A DNA stretch of 64,000 bases from Pseudomonas arsenicoxydans (GCF_006438915.1 NZ_RCZE01000001.1:108324-172323); one strand, 5' to 3'. Positions 18,590 to 28,896 are shown, numbered from the stretch's first letter. Numbers and translations: made by a program. The notes: a model not told the origin generated them from the letters alone.

Positions 18590-21118
18590 TCAGTAGACGT
18601 CGCGGCGGTAGCGGCCTTGTTCGATCAGGCGATCGACCTCTGTAATCCCGAGCACTTCATTGAGCACGTGATCCACCCCTGACGCCATCCCCTGCAAGCT
18701 GCCGCAGATGTAGATGACGGCGCCATCAGCCAACCATTTTTTCAGCTCATCCGCAGATTCACGCAGCCGAGCCTGAACATAAATCTTCTCGGCCTGGTCC
18801 CGCGAGAACGCCAGGTCCAGTCGCTCCAGGTCACCTGAAATCAACCACTCCTCCAGCTCATCGCGGCACAGGTAATCGTGTTCCCGATGACGTTCGCCAA
18901 ACAACAGCCAATGCCGTTGTTGCCCGTCGGCGATGCGCGCCTTGAGCAAACTGCGCAGCCCGGCCAGACCGGTGCCGTTGCCCAGCAGGATCATCGGCAC
19001 CGGCTTGGCCGGCAGATGGAACCCACTGTTACGCCGCACTCGCAGGCTGATGGTGCCACCCACGGGAGCGTGTTCGGTCAGCCAGCCGGAGCCGATGCCG
19101 AGGCTGCCGTCGGCGTGCATTTCCTGACGCACGATCAGTTCTAGAATGCCGTCGGCCGCAATCGAAGCAATGGAGTATTCGCGCATGGCCAACGGCACCA
19201 GCGCATCGACCAGTGCCTGAGCGTGCAGGCCGACCAGGTGAGCTCTGTTCTCAGGCAGCTGGCGTGTGGCGAGCGCTTGCTCCAGCGGTTGCGACAAGCC
19301 ATCGAGTGCAACCGCAGCGCGACCGTCGATGCCCAGGCCGTCGAGGAAATGCTCGATGGCCCACGGGCAATTACGCGGCAGCACTTCCACCAGATCACCC
19401 GCCAGCCAACTGCTGGTGGATGGGGCGGTGAGGCCCAGCAAATACACGGGCGAGCCGCAGCTGTCCGGATTCATCAATTCGCGGCGGGTCAGCGTCCAGT
19501 TGTCGTAGCTCGGTGCCTGCCAGGTGTCGACCGGTGTTTGCCCGGTCAACAGGCCCAGTTGTTGTTGCCAGTGGCGCAAGGCGTACGGGTCGCCGCTGTC
19601 GACTTCCACCGGCGCGAACAAGGTTTTGCCGCCGTGCTCTCCCAGCCAGGTGTGCAAGCGTCGGGCGAATCCGCAGAACTGTTGATACTGGCGATCACCG
19701 AGGCCGAGCACCGCATAGTTCAAACGCTCAAGACGCGACGCCCGACCCAGCACCTTGCGTTCGAACCCGCGCGCACTGTCCGGTGCTTCACCGTCGCCGA
19801 AGGTGCTGACCACGAACAGTGCGTTGGTAGCATCCAGCAAATCCTGTTCACTGACGCTCGCCAGTGGTTGCACGTTCACCGGCAATCCTGCGGCCTGCAA
19901 TTGCCCGGCTGTCTGCCATGCCAGTTGCTCGGCAAATCCACTCTGGCTGGCGAAGCCGATCAGCCATGCCGGTGCATCGCTGCCCGGTTGTTCGAGACCT
20001 TTGCGCGCGTCCTTGATCTGCTTTTTCTTGCGCCGACGATCGAGGTACAGCAACCAGCCGGTGACGAAAAACAACGGCATGGTCAGCGCGGTAATCGTCA
20101 GGATAATTCGCCCGACAATGCCGAAGTAGCTGCCGACGTGCAGCGCATAAATGCTGGTCAGCCATTGCGCCTTGAGGCTCTTGTCGCTGTAGCGATCATG
20201 CTGCTTGACGATGCCGGTCGCTGGATCGAGGGTGATCTGGTTCAGGGCGCGGTCGTGCGGTGAGGTTTTCAGCAGGTAGTACACAGTCGCCGGCTGGCCG
20301 GCCACGGGCGGCATACGGATGTTGTAGGCGCTGAGTGCCGGGCCTGCGGCGCTGTAGACGCTGCTCCAGATGGCCGCATAGTCGGCGGTTGGTGCCGGAC
20401 CACTGGGTGCCGGACCACGGCCACCGCGCACGCGCTCATTTTGCGGTGCGTCGGAGAGCAATCGGGTCAGGCCTTTGTTGTACCACTCATACGACCAGGA
20501 CAACCCGGTCAGCGCCGCCAGGAGGTAAAACACCAGGCACCAGGTGCCGGCCACCGAGTGCAAATCCCAGTTGAAGCTGCGGCCCTTTTTCTTCCAGTCC
20601 AGGGTCAGCCAGACACGCCATTTGTTCCACTGGCGCGGCCAGCGCAGGTACAGGCCGGACAGACAGAAGAACACCAGGATCAGCGTGCACGCGCCGGTGA
20701 TGTTGCGTCCGGTGTCGCCCATGGCGAGGAAACGGTGCAATTGCAGTACGAAGCCGAAGAAATCCTGGCCGGTGGCATCGCCCATGAGCTCGGCGGTATA
20801 CGGGTTGAAGTAGCGCATCTGGCCACGACGTTGGCCCGGTGGCGGGGTGAAAAACACCTTGGCCGCAGTGCCGCTGTCGGTCTCGACGGAGAGCATCGAG
20901 ACTTTTTTGCCGGACGCGGCTTCGATGCGCTCGACCAGTTCGGCGGGCGGCAAGACGCCGGCGACCTGCTTCTCGACCTGCAACACGGAAGGGTTGAGCA
21001 CGCTCAGGATTTCATCCTGAAACGACACCGTCGCCCCGGTGATGCCCATCAGGGCCAGGACCAGCCCGGCGCTGATGCCGAAAAACCAGTGCAACTGGAA
21101 CAGGGTTTTCTTCAACAC
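18590..21118 (-). CDS. piuB: PepSY-domain inner-membrane flavoprotein oxidoreductase
   Basis: 842 residues. The N-terminal part is a PepSY-associated membrane region with four or so segments ([20 protein letters not shown] at the start, then WLLYLD near 365). It is followed by a flavodoxin-like FMN domain (about 385-520; [19 protein letters not shown]) and a ferredoxin-NADP reductase-like FAD/NADP domain ([37 protein letters not shown]). It probably reduces ferric iron or siderophore at the inner membrane. It lies 129 bases downstream of piuA on the same strand; PAO1 PA4513 (piuB) has the same place. Confidence 0.9.
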   Translation of the reverse strand: MLKKTLFQLHWFFGISAGLVLALMGITGATVSFQDEILSVLNPSVLQVEKQVAGVLPPAELVERIEAASGKKVSMLSVETDSGTAAKVFFTPPPGQRRGQMRYFNPYTAELMGDATGQDFFGFVLQLHRFLAMGDTGRNITGACTLILVFFCLSGLYLRWPRQWNKWRVWLTLDWKKKGRSFNWDLHSVAGTWCLVFYLLAALTGLSWSYEWYNKGLTRLLSDAPQNERVRGGRGPAPSGPAPTADYAAIWSSVYSAAGPALSAYNIRMPPVAGQPATVYYLLKTSPHDRALNQITLDPATGIVKQHDRYSDKSLKAQWLTSIYALHVGSYFGIVGRIILTITALTMPLFFVTGWLLYLDRRRKKKQIKDARKGLEQPGSDAPAWLIGFASQSGFAEQLAWQTAGQLQAAGLPVNVQPLASVSEQDLLDATNALFVVSTFGDGEAPDSARGFERKVLGRASRLERLNYAVLGLGDRQYQQFCGFARRLHTWLGEHGGKTLFAPVEVDSGDPYALRHWQQQLGLLTGQTPVDTWQAPSYDNWTLTRRELMNPDSCGSPVYLLGLTAPSTSSWLAGDLVEVLPRNCPWAIEHFLDGLGIDGRAAVALDGLSQPLEQALATRQLPENRAHLVGLHAQALVDALVPLAMREYSIASIAADGILELIVRQEMHADGSLGIGSGWLTEHAPVGGTISLRVRRNSGFHLPAKPVPMILLGNGTGLAGLRSLLKARIADGQQRHWLLFGERHREHDYLCRDELEEWLISGDLERLDLAFSRDQAEKIYVQARLRESADELKKWLADGAVIYICGSLQGMASGVDHVLNEVLGITEVDRLIEQGRYRRDVY

Positions 21119-21201
21119 GTCACTCGCCTTGTTCGTTTAAAAATTGTCATCACGGCGCGCATTATGCCGTGGGTTGTCGAGAAACATTCTTTTTTACGCA
21201 C

Positions 21202-21233
21202 AAAAGCCCCGCTCACGAATGAGCAGGGCTTTT
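21202..21233 (-). terminator. Terminator between piuA and piuB
   Basis: AAAAGCCCCGCTCA / TGAGCAGGGCTTTT hairpin with loop CGAA, 14 bases after the piuA stop. The T-run is only four bases, so read-through into piuB is possible. Confidence 0.7.
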
Positions 21234-21247
21234 CCGTCCCGCTTCTG

Positions 21248-23566
21248 TCAGAAGTGGAAGTTGGTGCTCAGCAATGCCGTACGGCCCGCCGCCTGGTTGG
21301 CGAAGTGAGTCGAGAAGGCCTTGTCGTAGTACGTTTCGTCGGTCAGGTTCTGCACGTTCAGTTGCAGGTCGACGTTTTTACTCAGCTTGTAGGCTGCCAT
21401 TGCGTCGTAACGAACGTAGGAATCAACCATGGTGGTGTTGGCCACGCTGCCGAAGACATCGTCGACATAGAACGCACCGCCGCCGATGGTCAGCTTCGGG
21501 GTGACCTGATAGGTCGTCCACAGGCTGGCGCTGTTTTTCGGCGTGTTAGGCAGTTCGTTGCCATCGTTGGCCGAGCCCAGTGGACCGCCGTCGATTTGCT
21601 CGCTGTCCATGTAGGCGTAACCGGCGAACACTTGCCATTTGTCGGTGAGCTTGCCGGTGGCCGACAGTTCGACACCTTGAACGCGGGTCTTGCCGGCGTT
21701 TTCATAGGTGGTGGTGTCGACCTGGACGCGGGCGTTGTCCTTCTCGGTGCGGAAGATATCGGCGGTCAAGGACAGGCGATCATTCATCAAGTCCCACTTG
21801 GTACCGATTTCGTAGTTCTTGGTGGTTTCCGGCTCCATGTCGCTTTTCAGCAGGTTGCCGTTGCGATCCGGCGTGCCACCCAGCGGGTTGCCTTCCGAAC
21901 CTTCGCCCAGGGTGTTGCCCGGTGGCGTGGCAGACGTCGCGTAGGACGCATAGATGCTGCCGTTTTCCGCCGGTTTGTACACCACGCCGAACTGACCGGT
22001 GACGAACTCGCTGGTGTCATCGCCCTTGGACGTGGTCACGTCGGAACCGTTGAAGGTTTTGTAGTCGGTGTCGAAATGGTCGTAGCGCAGGCCCATGTTG
22101 ACCAGCCACTGCGGGGACAACTCCAGGGTGTCGAACACATACAACGCGTAGGTGTTGGCCTTGGTGTCGGTGCCGGCATAGTTACGCGAGATCGCACCAT
22201 TCCATGGATCGTTCGGGTTCGGGTTGGACAGCGAAGTGCAGTTGTAACCGCTCGGCGCGCCGATCAATGCCGGGGAGCAGTTGGTGGTTGCTGCGGCTGT
22301 TCGCGGGGTGGTGTCGGTGTTGACGTTGTACGAGGATTTCTGGTTTTCCTCGTGGGTGTATTCGACACCGGTGGCGAAGCTGTTCTTGAACCCGGCGATG
22401 TAGACGTCGCCGAACAGATCGGTCTGGTTGGTCGTGGTTTCGGTGTTGCTGACACGGGTGTTCGCCCTGCGCCAGACGCTGCCATTGTTGACGTTGCCCT
22501 TGCTGTCGTCGGGTTGGGTCAGGATGTAATCCTGCATGCTGGTGCCGTGGCGCAGGGTGTTCTTGACGGTCAGCGCGTCGTTCAGGTCGTGTTCGATGGC
22601 GAAGGTCGCGGTGTCGGTGCGGCCCTTGCGGAAGTCACGGTCGTTCAGGCCGTAGAAGTTGGTGCTGTCGCCGCCGTCGTTCGGTTTGTCCGGATTGGAC
22701 TGGGTGCGTGCAGCCGAACCGGCCACCGGGATGCTGTACGGAATGCCCGAGTCCGGGGTGTCGTTACTTTCCAGATGGTAGTAATCGAGGTTGACGCGGG
22801 TGTCGGTGCCCAGGCCGAAGGCCAGCGACGGCGCGATGCCCCAGCGGTCGTAGTCGACGCTGTCACGACCGGCGACGTTGCTTTCGTGGCTCAACAGGTT
22901 CAAGCGGCCGGCAGCGGTGTCGGTGAACTGGTAGTTGCTGTCCAGGGTGAAACGCTGGGTCTGGTCCGAACCCCAGGTAAAACCTGCATCGTTCGAGTCG
23001 CCCAGGTGGGCTTTTTTGCTCACAAGGTTGATGCTGCCGCCAGCAGCGCCACGGCCGCCAATGGCCGAGTTCGGGCCTTTGCTGACTTCAATCGATTCGA
23101 CAGCGAAGATCTCGCGGCTCTGCGAACCGGTGTCGCGCACGCCGTCCAGGTAAGTGTCGCCCTGGGCGTCGAAACCGCGAATGAACGGACGGTCGCCTTG
23201 CGGGTTGCCGCCTTCACCGGCACCGAAGGTGATGCCCGGAACGGTGCGCAGCGCGTCCTGCATGTTGAGGGCGCCGGTGTCCTTGAGGACTTGTTGCGGA
23301 ATCACGGTGATCGAGCGCGGCGTGTCCACCAACGGCGCGGTGTACTTGGACGAGGAGGCTTTTTCGACGTTGTAGGAAGTCTCGTCCTGGGCCTCGCCAG
23401 TGATAGCGGTAGCGCCCAGCGAAATCACATTACTCGGTGCTTTTTCGTCGGCTTTTTCCGCCGCGAAAACCATGTGGCCCGCAGACCCGGCAGTAATCGC
23501 CATGCCGATGGCCGATGCGAGCAAACGTGGTGAACTGACCGGTACGTGTGGTTGTTGACGTGACAT
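21248..23566 (-). CDS. piuA: TonB-dependent catecholate siderophore receptor (Fiu/PiuA family)
   Basis: 772 residues with a signal peptide ending near VFAAEK. The plug domain holds VDTPRSITVIPQQVLKD, PFIRGFDAQGDTYLDGVRD and GGSINLVSKKA; a 22-stranded barrel ends in the outer-membrane Phe signature (LLSTNFHF). It imports ferric catecholates across the outer membrane with TonB-ExbBD. Family members in P. aeruginosa also admit catechol-bearing siderophore antibiotics. It is divergent from piuC with a Fur-like site between, matching PAO1 PA4513-PA4516. Confidence 0.93.
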   Translation of the reverse strand: MSRQQPHVPVSSPRLLASAIGMAITAGSAGHMVFAAEKADEKAPSNVISLGATAITGEAQDETSYNVEKASSSKYTAPLVDTPRSITVIPQQVLKDTGALNMQDALRTVPGITFGAGEGGNPQGDRPFIRGFDAQGDTYLDGVRDTGSQSREIFAVESIEVSKGPNSAIGGRGAAGGSINLVSKKAHLGDSNDAGFTWGSDQTQRFTLDSNYQFTDTAAGRLNLLSHESNVAGRDSVDYDRWGIAPSLAFGLGTDTRVNLDYYHLESNDTPDSGIPYSIPVAGSAARTQSNPDKPNDGGDSTNFYGLNDRDFRKGRTDTATFAIEHDLNDALTVKNTLRHGTSMQDYILTQPDDSKGNVNNGSVWRRANTRVSNTETTTNQTDLFGDVYIAGFKNSFATGVEYTHEENQKSSYNVNTDTTPRTAAATTNCSPALIGAPSGYNCTSLSNPNPNDPWNGAISRNYAGTDTKANTYALYVFDTLELSPQWLVNMGLRYDHFDTDYKTFNGSDVTTSKGDDTSEFVTGQFGVVYKPAENGSIYASYATSATPPGNTLGEGSEGNPLGGTPDRNGNLLKSDMEPETTKNYEIGTKWDLMNDRLSLTADIFRTEKDNARVQVDTTTYENAGKTRVQGVELSATGKLTDKWQVFAGYAYMDSEQIDGGPLGSANDGNELPNTPKNSASLWTTYQVTPKLTIGGGAFYVDDVFGSVANTTMVDSYVRYDAMAAYKLSKNVDLQLNVQNLTDETYYDKAFSTHFANQAAGRTALLSTNFHF

Positions 23567-23722
23567 TTGAATTTCCCCTCCCCAAGGATTTGAGGCCGCG
23601 GAATATAGGGTAGACGCGTATTTGTATCAATTGCGAAACGTTATTATTCGCGAAGAATTTACATTCTTTACAATTTAACCTTACGGTTTTTGCTGTTTCG
23701 TCCGTCGCAAGGGTTTTACATG

Positions 23723-23741
23723 AGCAATAAGAATCAATACC
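23723..23741. promoter_or_regulatory. Candidate Fur box in the piuA-piuC region
   Basis: AGCAATAAGAATCAATACC matches the 19-bp Fur consensus at 12 positions, including the ATAA-x-AATCA core. It lies 34 bases before the piuC start and 157 bases before piuA, which is sensible for iron-repressed divergent genes. The match is moderate. Confidence 0.45.
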
Positions 23742-23774
23742 ATTAGCACCCCTTTGGTTCCAGGTGTCTTTGCC

Positions 23775-24455
23775 ATGCTGCTGCACATTCCCGGCTTGTT
23801 CGCGAAAGAAGAAGTGCAGCGTATCCGCGAGGCTCTGGAACAGGCGGATTGGGCGGACGGCAAGATCACCGCTGGCTATCAGTCAGCCAAGGCCAAGCAC
23901 AATTTGCAGCTGCCCGAAGGTCATCCGCTGGCCAAGGATGTCGGCGCGGCAATGCTTGAGCGCCTGTGGAAAAACCCGCTGTTCATGTCAGCGGCGTTAC
24001 CGCACAAGGTTTTTCCTCCATTACTGAACTGTTACAAGGCCGGCGGCAGTTTCGATTTTCATATCGATAACGCGGTGCGCCAGCCCAAAAACAGCATCGA
24101 GCGAGTACGCACTGATCTGTCGGCAACGCTGTTTTTCAGCGAACCTGAGGACTACGACGGCGGTGAACTGGAAATCCAGGACACCTTCGGCACCCAGCGC
24201 GTGAAGTTGCCGGCCGGTGATATGGTTCTGTACCCCGGCACGAGCCTGCACAGGGTCAACGCCGTCACGCGCGGCACCCGCTATGCGTCATTCTTCTGGA
24301 CCCAAAGCCTGGTGCGCGAAGACAGCCAGCGTGCGTTGCTGTTCGAGATGGACGGGGCGATCCAGCAACTGACTCAGGACCTGCCGGATCACCCGTCGCT
24401 GATCCGCCTCACGGGCACTTATCACAACTTGTTGCGCCGCTGGGTCGACGTATGA
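23775..24455 (+). CDS. piuC: PKHD-type Fe(II)/2-oxoglutarate hydroxylase (YbiX/PiuC)
   Basis: 226 residues from ATG 23775; the in-frame ATG at 23754 adds seven non-family residues. It is a double-stranded beta-helix dioxygenase with the facial triad visible as FDFHIDNAV (His, Asp) and the distal His in [11 protein letters not shown]; the 2-oxoglutarate-binding Arg is in GTRYASFFW. The substrate is unknown; the conserved pairing with fiu/piuA receptors suggests processing of siderophore or receptor. It overlaps the next gene by four bases (ATGA). Confidence 0.93.
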   Translation: MLLHIPGLFAKEEVQRIREALEQADWADGKITAGYQSAKAKHNLQLPEGHPLAKDVGAAMLERLWKNPLFMSAALPHKVFPPLLNCYKAGGSFDFHIDNAVRQPKNSIERVRTDLSATLFFSEPEDYDGGELEIQDTFGTQRVKLPAGDMVLYPGTSLHRVNAVTRGTRYASFFWTQSLVREDSQRALLFEMDGAIQQLTQDLPDHPSLIRLTGTYHNLLRRWVDV

Positions 24456-25207
24456 GTTTCCAATTGCGACGCGAAGAAGTCCTCGACGGTGATTCGCTCA
24501 AGGCCATGCTCGAGGAAAGCCCCGCACGCGCAGCCCAGGCGATTCTGATCGCCGCCCGTGAAAACGTACTCGAAGCGCAGGCGCTGCTCGGGCAGATTCT
24601 GCTGGACGGGCAGGGCATCGCGCAGGACCAGTCACTGGCGTTGCGCTGGTTCGAGATTGCCGCCCAGCGCGGCCACTTGATGGCGCGCAACATGCTCGGT
24701 CGTTGTCATGAACATGGTTGGGGGTGTGCTGCTGATGTTGCGATTGCCGCACAGCATTATCGAGTCGCTGCCGACGCCGGTCTCGATTGGGCGATGTACA
24801 ACTACGCCAACCTGCTGGCGACAGGGCGAGGGGTGATGGTCGATCAGTCGCAAGCCCTGAGACTGTATCGGCAGGCGGCCGAACGGGGACACGCCAAGTC
24901 CATGAACCTGCTCGGCCGTTATCTGGAAGCAGGACGGTTTTGTGATGCTGACCCCGTGGCTGCATTTGACTGGTATCGACGCTCAGCGGAAGGAGACGAT
25001 TTCCGCGGGCAGTTCAGTTACGGCTCAGTGCTGGCAGAGGTGGGGAGGATCGACGAAGCCCTTACCTGGTTGGCGAAGGCGTTGAGCGGGGGGCACTCGA
25101 GCTTCCTGCGTGTGAGCAGCGAGGCATTGCTCAATGCCCGACATCCAGCGATTCGACAACTGTCCCACGCTTATCGGCAACGAGCGGAACAATTGACTAA
25201 TACTTAA
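24452..25207 (+). CDS. Sel1-like repeat (tetratricopeptide) protein
   Basis: 251 residues, with at least four Sel1 repeats of about 36 residues each (for example [34 protein letters not shown] and [16 protein letters not shown]). Proteins of this type are protein-protein adaptors. No signal peptide, so probably cytoplasmic. Translationally coupled to piuC by an ATGA overlap, as in PAO1 PA4515-PA4516; it may assist PiuC or its target. Confidence 0.88.
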   Translation: MSFQLRREEVLDGDSLKAMLEESPARAAQAILIAARENVLEAQALLGQILLDGQGIAQDQSLALRWFEIAAQRGHLMARNMLGRCHEHGWGCAADVAIAAQHYRVAADAGLDWAMYNYANLLATGRGVMVDQSQALRLYRQAAERGHAKSMNLLGRYLEAGRFCDADPVAAFDWYRRSAEGDDFRGQFSYGSVLAEVGRIDEALTWLAKALSGGHSSFLRVSSEALLNARHPAIRQLSHAYRQRAEQLTNT

Positions 25208-25546
25208 TATTGACTGTCCCTTACTCTCAACCACGCCAGGCACATTCTGGTGTGCCATCAAGACTGAAGTTAAACCGTAACTCCTCGGGATTGTCTCAAT
25301 CCTGAGGCTGTGCCTGCATCCGAGATATTAAAATTCAAAACTATGTGGGAGTGTATAGTGCTCGTGCGTTGCGTGGGATTAATGTAGCTGATTGTTGGTA
25401 GTGTTTGGTTGTAGTTGTGTTTTAGTTCTGTCTTGACTGACTTTGTTTGTTTTCGGTAGTTTCAATGCGTGGACATTTTAATGTCTGTCATGTGTTTCTG
25501 CACTCCGCAGATATGAACCCTTACTATTATAATTAATGGAATAATT
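25208..25546. other. AT-rich leader of the toxin locus
   Basis: 339 bases with a marked fall in GC. Two small hairpins follow the Sel1 gene (GGCACA/TGTGCC at 25239-25256 and CCTCGGGATTG/CAATCCTGAGG at 25283-25307); the second may end the piuC transcript but lacks a T-run. The rest is T/G-rich without an obvious promoter. No ORF of note. Confidence 0.5.
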
Positions 25547-27838
25547 ATGACTGATAATTTGTTGTGGGAAGATGCTTTAAAGAACGCGAGCCGTGTCCAA
25601 ATTGCTGAGCTTGCCGCTGTAGTGCCCGTCACCATGGTGAATGCTTCGATCAGTAAGCCGCTGGCGAGATTGGGCAGCGTGATGGACGTCGCGACCCGAG
25701 AGTCCGGGCTGTTGCTGACTAAAACGGAAATTGTAAACCTGAGGAAATATGAGGCGTTGGGGTTGCAACTTCCCTATACCCTTCAGGCGGTGATTGATTA
25801 TTTACGCTTTGGTGCAGGCGAAGATGGCGGTAAAGGATTAAAGGCGGAAGACTTTTTGCAAACGTTCTCTACGACCAGGGAACATGCAAAGAAATGGTCT
25901 GATATACGCTCGAGAGTCATGTTGACGAGTGAGCATCTGAGAGTGTTCGGTACCAGAATGCAGAATTATGGTATTCAGATGGTTAAGCTTGAAGATGAGT
26001 TGACAGCGTCAGGCGTGCTGAAAAAATACGGTATCAAAACGCTCGAAGACCTGGACAAGCTTAAGCTCGACTTGGGCGATGAATTCCCTGATCTTTCACT
26101 GGGTGAAGAAACGATTGTTGATTTTAAATACGTGTTGAACGAAATTAAAAAAGACATCGCCGGGAATCTTGATAACGTTGAACGGATCAAAGTAGACCTG
26201 GACAGTTTCGGTAATGAACTCCGGCTCAAGGTTCATCCCGAAATCAAGCACCGTCTGGAGTTGATCTCGACAAACCGTTACCCGCAGGATGTCAAAGATC
26301 TTGATACCGAGACATCGCGGCTCTCAGTACAAATCGCTGAAAAGAGTACGCAATACAAAGCGCTTGTCGAAAAGTCGCTCGGTTCTGCAGCCGCACTTAA
26401 TATATTCGGTTTAGGTATGTCTATCTACTATGGTGTTGAAGCCGAGGCGATTCGTAAAGAACGTAACGCCTTGGAAGAAACGCTAAACCGTGCGCTTGCA
26501 GTGTTGGGTAATAAAAATCAAACACTCGCAAGGTTGAAAGTGGTTGAGCTGAAATTACAAAATCTGGACCTTGCTGCTGTGCACGCTGATGTGGCGACTA
26601 AAAACCTTAGGCACACATGGAATGTTCTTCATCTGTATATCTCTAACTCGAATGAGGCAGCCGGAGAGATCACCGATGCAATGCGGTTCCGGATGTTTAA
26701 CTTGCATTTTGCAAACGTCGTTAATCCGTGGAAGGATATTGTAAATGACGCACGCTCGTTGAACGAAATTTTTAAGGAAGCAGACGAAGAATATATCGGC
26801 GGAATGACTGCAAGGAAGGCAAGTGTAATGAAAATTCTTACAGGAAATACTTATCCAGTGGCGGACTCTTTGTTAATGAAGAAAAGCCTGTCGAAGATGA
26901 ACGCTGAGTTGACAACCGCGAATGCGATTTTTACGCGTCACCAATACCTCCCGGCGTTGAAAGATACCTATGTTCAACTGGTGCGAAGCGTAGACAGTTG
27001 CGCGGAGACGTTGAAAGATGCTGCACTTAAATCCTCGAATGAGCTAAAAACCAACCGACAGATGTTGATGGCCATTGAAGCTGAGTTGAAGAGTGAGGCT
27101 GAAGGCGAAAATGATATCGAAATAATTGAAGAGTTTTTGCGGGAGCGAAACCTCCAGCTAAAAAAAGCCATTGTTAAAACGGAAGGGATGACAGAAGATA
27201 TCCGGAAAAAACTGCACGAAGTCAGCAGCAGTTTCGACAAAACCACGACGATGGGTTACATCTCTGGGTTGGAAAAGGACAAAAAAAGTTATCTGGAAGT
27301 GATTGAGCAACTTCAGGTTGCGTTAAGTCAATCTCAAAGCGAAAAGAAGACGATTTCCGATGCGATCGAAGCGATAGAAAAAGCCGGCATTGAAAAGATC
27401 GGCAAAGATGTTGCTTTGACTATCGATAAGTTACTCGAACTAGGGATGAAACCCACCGAGCTTGAGTTGGTTAAATTCGCGATTGAAACGGTTAAAAAGG
27501 CCATTGAGGATATTGGCGCCGGGTTACGATTTATCGACATGATCAGAGGTTCGGACGCCGTTCAAGCGAAAATCGATGGGCTTTTAAATCGCCTCCAATC
27601 CGAAAAAAGTAAACAGACTGCGGCTGATGAAAAGGTCAAGTTCATTCAGGCTGCTCATCTCATTGAAGATCAACGCAGCGTGTACGTTGCTGAATATGAG
27701 AAAGCTGTTGAGTCATTTGAGCTGTTTTTAGCTTCGATGGGATTCGATAAGTTTTCCGATGACACTGACTACAGTGCCGCCTTCCAAAAAGAAGCTGCAA
27801 TATTTATCAGCTATTTGTCCCCCCTCTCCAAGCCATAA
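25547..27838 (+). CDS. Single-chain XaxA-XaxB-like (alpha-xenorhabdolysin/YaxAB) pore-forming toxin
   Basis: 763 residues, against about 400 for XaxA/YaxA and 350 for XaxB/YaxB alone. Residues about 1-425 look like a full XaxA subunit: YEALGLQLP, the DFLQTF...HAKKW block, long helices, one hydrophobic hairpin (about 277-298, SAAALNIFGLGMSIYYG) followed by GVEAEAIRKERN, and NPWKDIV. Residues about 440-763 look like XaxB: HQYLPALKDTYVQLV, long coiled coils, and GLRFIDMIRGSDAVQ (about 660). There is no internal stop or signal peptide. The start is ATG 25547 with GGAATAATT. Codon and base composition are more AT-rich than the flanks, suggesting transfer. Family assignment is by remembered pattern. 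Confidence 0.72.
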   Translation: MTDNLLWEDALKNASRVQIAELAAVVPVTMVNASISKPLARLGSVMDVATRESGLLLTKTEIVNLRKYEALGLQLPYTLQAVIDYLRFGAGEDGGKGLKAEDFLQTFSTTREHAKKWSDIRSRVMLTSEHLRVFGTRMQNYGIQMVKLEDELTASGVLKKYGIKTLEDLDKLKLDLGDEFPDLSLGEETIVDFKYVLNEIKKDIAGNLDNVERIKVDLDSFGNELRLKVHPEIKHRLELISTNRYPQDVKDLDTETSRLSVQIAEKSTQYKALVEKSLGSAAALNIFGLGMSIYYGVEAEAIRKERNALEETLNRALAVLGNKNQTLARLKVVELKLQNLDLAAVHADVATKNLRHTWNVLHLYISNSNEAAGEITDAMRFRMFNLHFANVVNPWKDIVNDARSLNEIFKEADEEYIGGMTARKASVMKILTGNTYPVADSLLMKKSLSKMNAELTTANAIFTRHQYLPALKDTYVQLVRSVDSCAETLKDAALKSSNELKTNRQMLMAIEAELKSEAEGENDIEIIEEFLRERNLQLKKAIVKTEGMTEDIRKKLHEVSSSFDKTTTMGYISGLEKDKKSYLEVIEQLQVALSQSQSEKKTISDAIEAIEKAGIEKIGKDVALTIDKLLELGMKPTELELVKFAIETVKKAIEDIGAGLRFIDMIRGSDAVQAKIDGLLNRLQSEKSKQTAADEKVKFIQAAHLIEDQRSVYVAEYEKAVESFELFLASMGFDKFSDDTDYSAAFQKEAAIFISYLSPLSKP

Positions 27839-27985
27839 CGAGCACGCTATTACCTTGTGTGCGCTTAGGTATTGCTGAGTTGTGCTGCCCGGTTTAAACC
27901 TGGCAGCCATAATGGATCAGGCAGTTAAGAGACGTTTGACTGTCGGATTCCCGCACGTAAATAAACTTGGATTGTAGGAGGTGAT

Positions 27986-28849
27986 ATGTTTGGTTTTCTA
28001 CTTCAGCGTCACCATTTTGTATACCTAAAGAATTATTTGGATTTCCTTGTTTTGCTGCCTCCCGTACTGGACCTGATGAAGAATGCTTCAGCGACATGGA
28101 GACAGCAAGGCCATACACTGGTCACGCCACCCGATGTCAACAAGCTGAAGGTGCTGTCTTCATTCAGTGCGGGCTATTTAAACAGGCTGACCAGTGAAAT
28201 TCAGAAACTTGATCGCCAATGTGACAGTGTTATATCTGATGTGAATATTTTTTTCGAAGAGTTGCGTGCGGCGATTAAAGATGCACCAGGCAGCGGTATT
28301 CGAATGTCGGTTAACAGCCTTGATCATCGCAAATTTACATTATTCGTCTCGGATAAGTTTATCGCTCTGCCCCCGACGAATGTCGACGGACTATTGCACG
28401 AGTTGGCGCTCCGTTTGATCTATCTTGGGTCTGATGTGGGAGAGGTAAAGAGTCAGATGCGAGAGTTGAATCTGGATATTCACACTATCTTTTTCAATTT
28501 CATCGACACGCTGGCATTGGATATGTGTCTCTGTCACAGAGGCCAGACAAAGCTTGATCATTATAATTTCCGTGGCGGGGTGTTTTTGCCGGGAATGAAA
28601 CAAATTACGCCAAAGGCACAGTTGGTAGAGTTAGAGAAGATCTACCGCAAAGCTTCTTCGGCAATCAATAACATGAATGATTTCTTGTTTGGGCTTCGAT
28701 ATTTTGCGGATTCCGCTGGCCGAGAGTTGATCGCGCGTAACAGGAAAATGAATTTAGGTGGTTTGGTGTTGAAGTTGAGCGGTATTAGTCTCTTTGTCGC
28801 AGAGATAGATGTGCTATCCGAGCAGATTAAAATCTGGTCAAAAACATAA
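27986..28849 (+). CDS. Unknown companion protein of the Xax-like toxin
   Basis: 287 residues from ATG 27986 with a very strong GTAGGAGGTGAT site, 147 bases after the toxin ORF. Predominantly helical: a hydrophobic N-terminal helix (about 14-34, YLDFLVLLPPVLDL), charged helices (about 60-95), a central LLHELALRLIYLG and a Cys pair (CLCH, about 181). I do not recognise a family. Its position and shared AT-rich composition suggest co-transfer; immunity, chaperone or third toxin subunit are all possible. A bidirectional terminator closes the locus. Confidence 0.7.
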   Translation: MFGFLLQRHHFVYLKNYLDFLVLLPPVLDLMKNASATWRQQGHTLVTPPDVNKLKVLSSFSAGYLNRLTSEIQKLDRQCDSVISDVNIFFEELRAAIKDAPGSGIRMSVNSLDHRKFTLFVSDKFIALPPTNVDGLLHELALRLIYLGSDVGEVKSQMRELNLDIHTIFFNFIDTLALDMCLCHRGQTKLDHYNFRGGVFLPGMKQITPKAQLVELEKIYRKASSAINNMNDFLFGLRYFADSAGRELIARNRKMNLGGLVLKLSGISLFVAEIDVLSEQIKIWSKT

Positions 28850-28850
28850 A

Positions 28851-28880
28851 AAAAGGCCCATGAGCAATCATGGGCCTTTT
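28851..28880. terminator. Bidirectional terminator between toxin locus and speC
   Basis: Perfect stem AAAAGGCCCATGA / TCATGGGCCTTTT with GCAA loop, serving the rightward toxin companion gene and the leftward speC. Confidence 0.92.
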
Positions 28881-28896
28881 GCGCGAGCGAGTTTGG

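Noticed and set aside
20441..23533. A 1030-codon rightward ORF opposite piuB and piuA
   Set aside because: It is the antisense shadow of two well-identified genes in high-GC DNA; its composition (V/G/A/R-rich, no domains) is typical of such artefacts.
25528..25533. A perfect TATAAT before the toxin gene
   Set aside because: It is only 14 bases before the ATG and has no -35 element, so it would give an almost leaderless mRNA; likely chance in AT-rich sequence.
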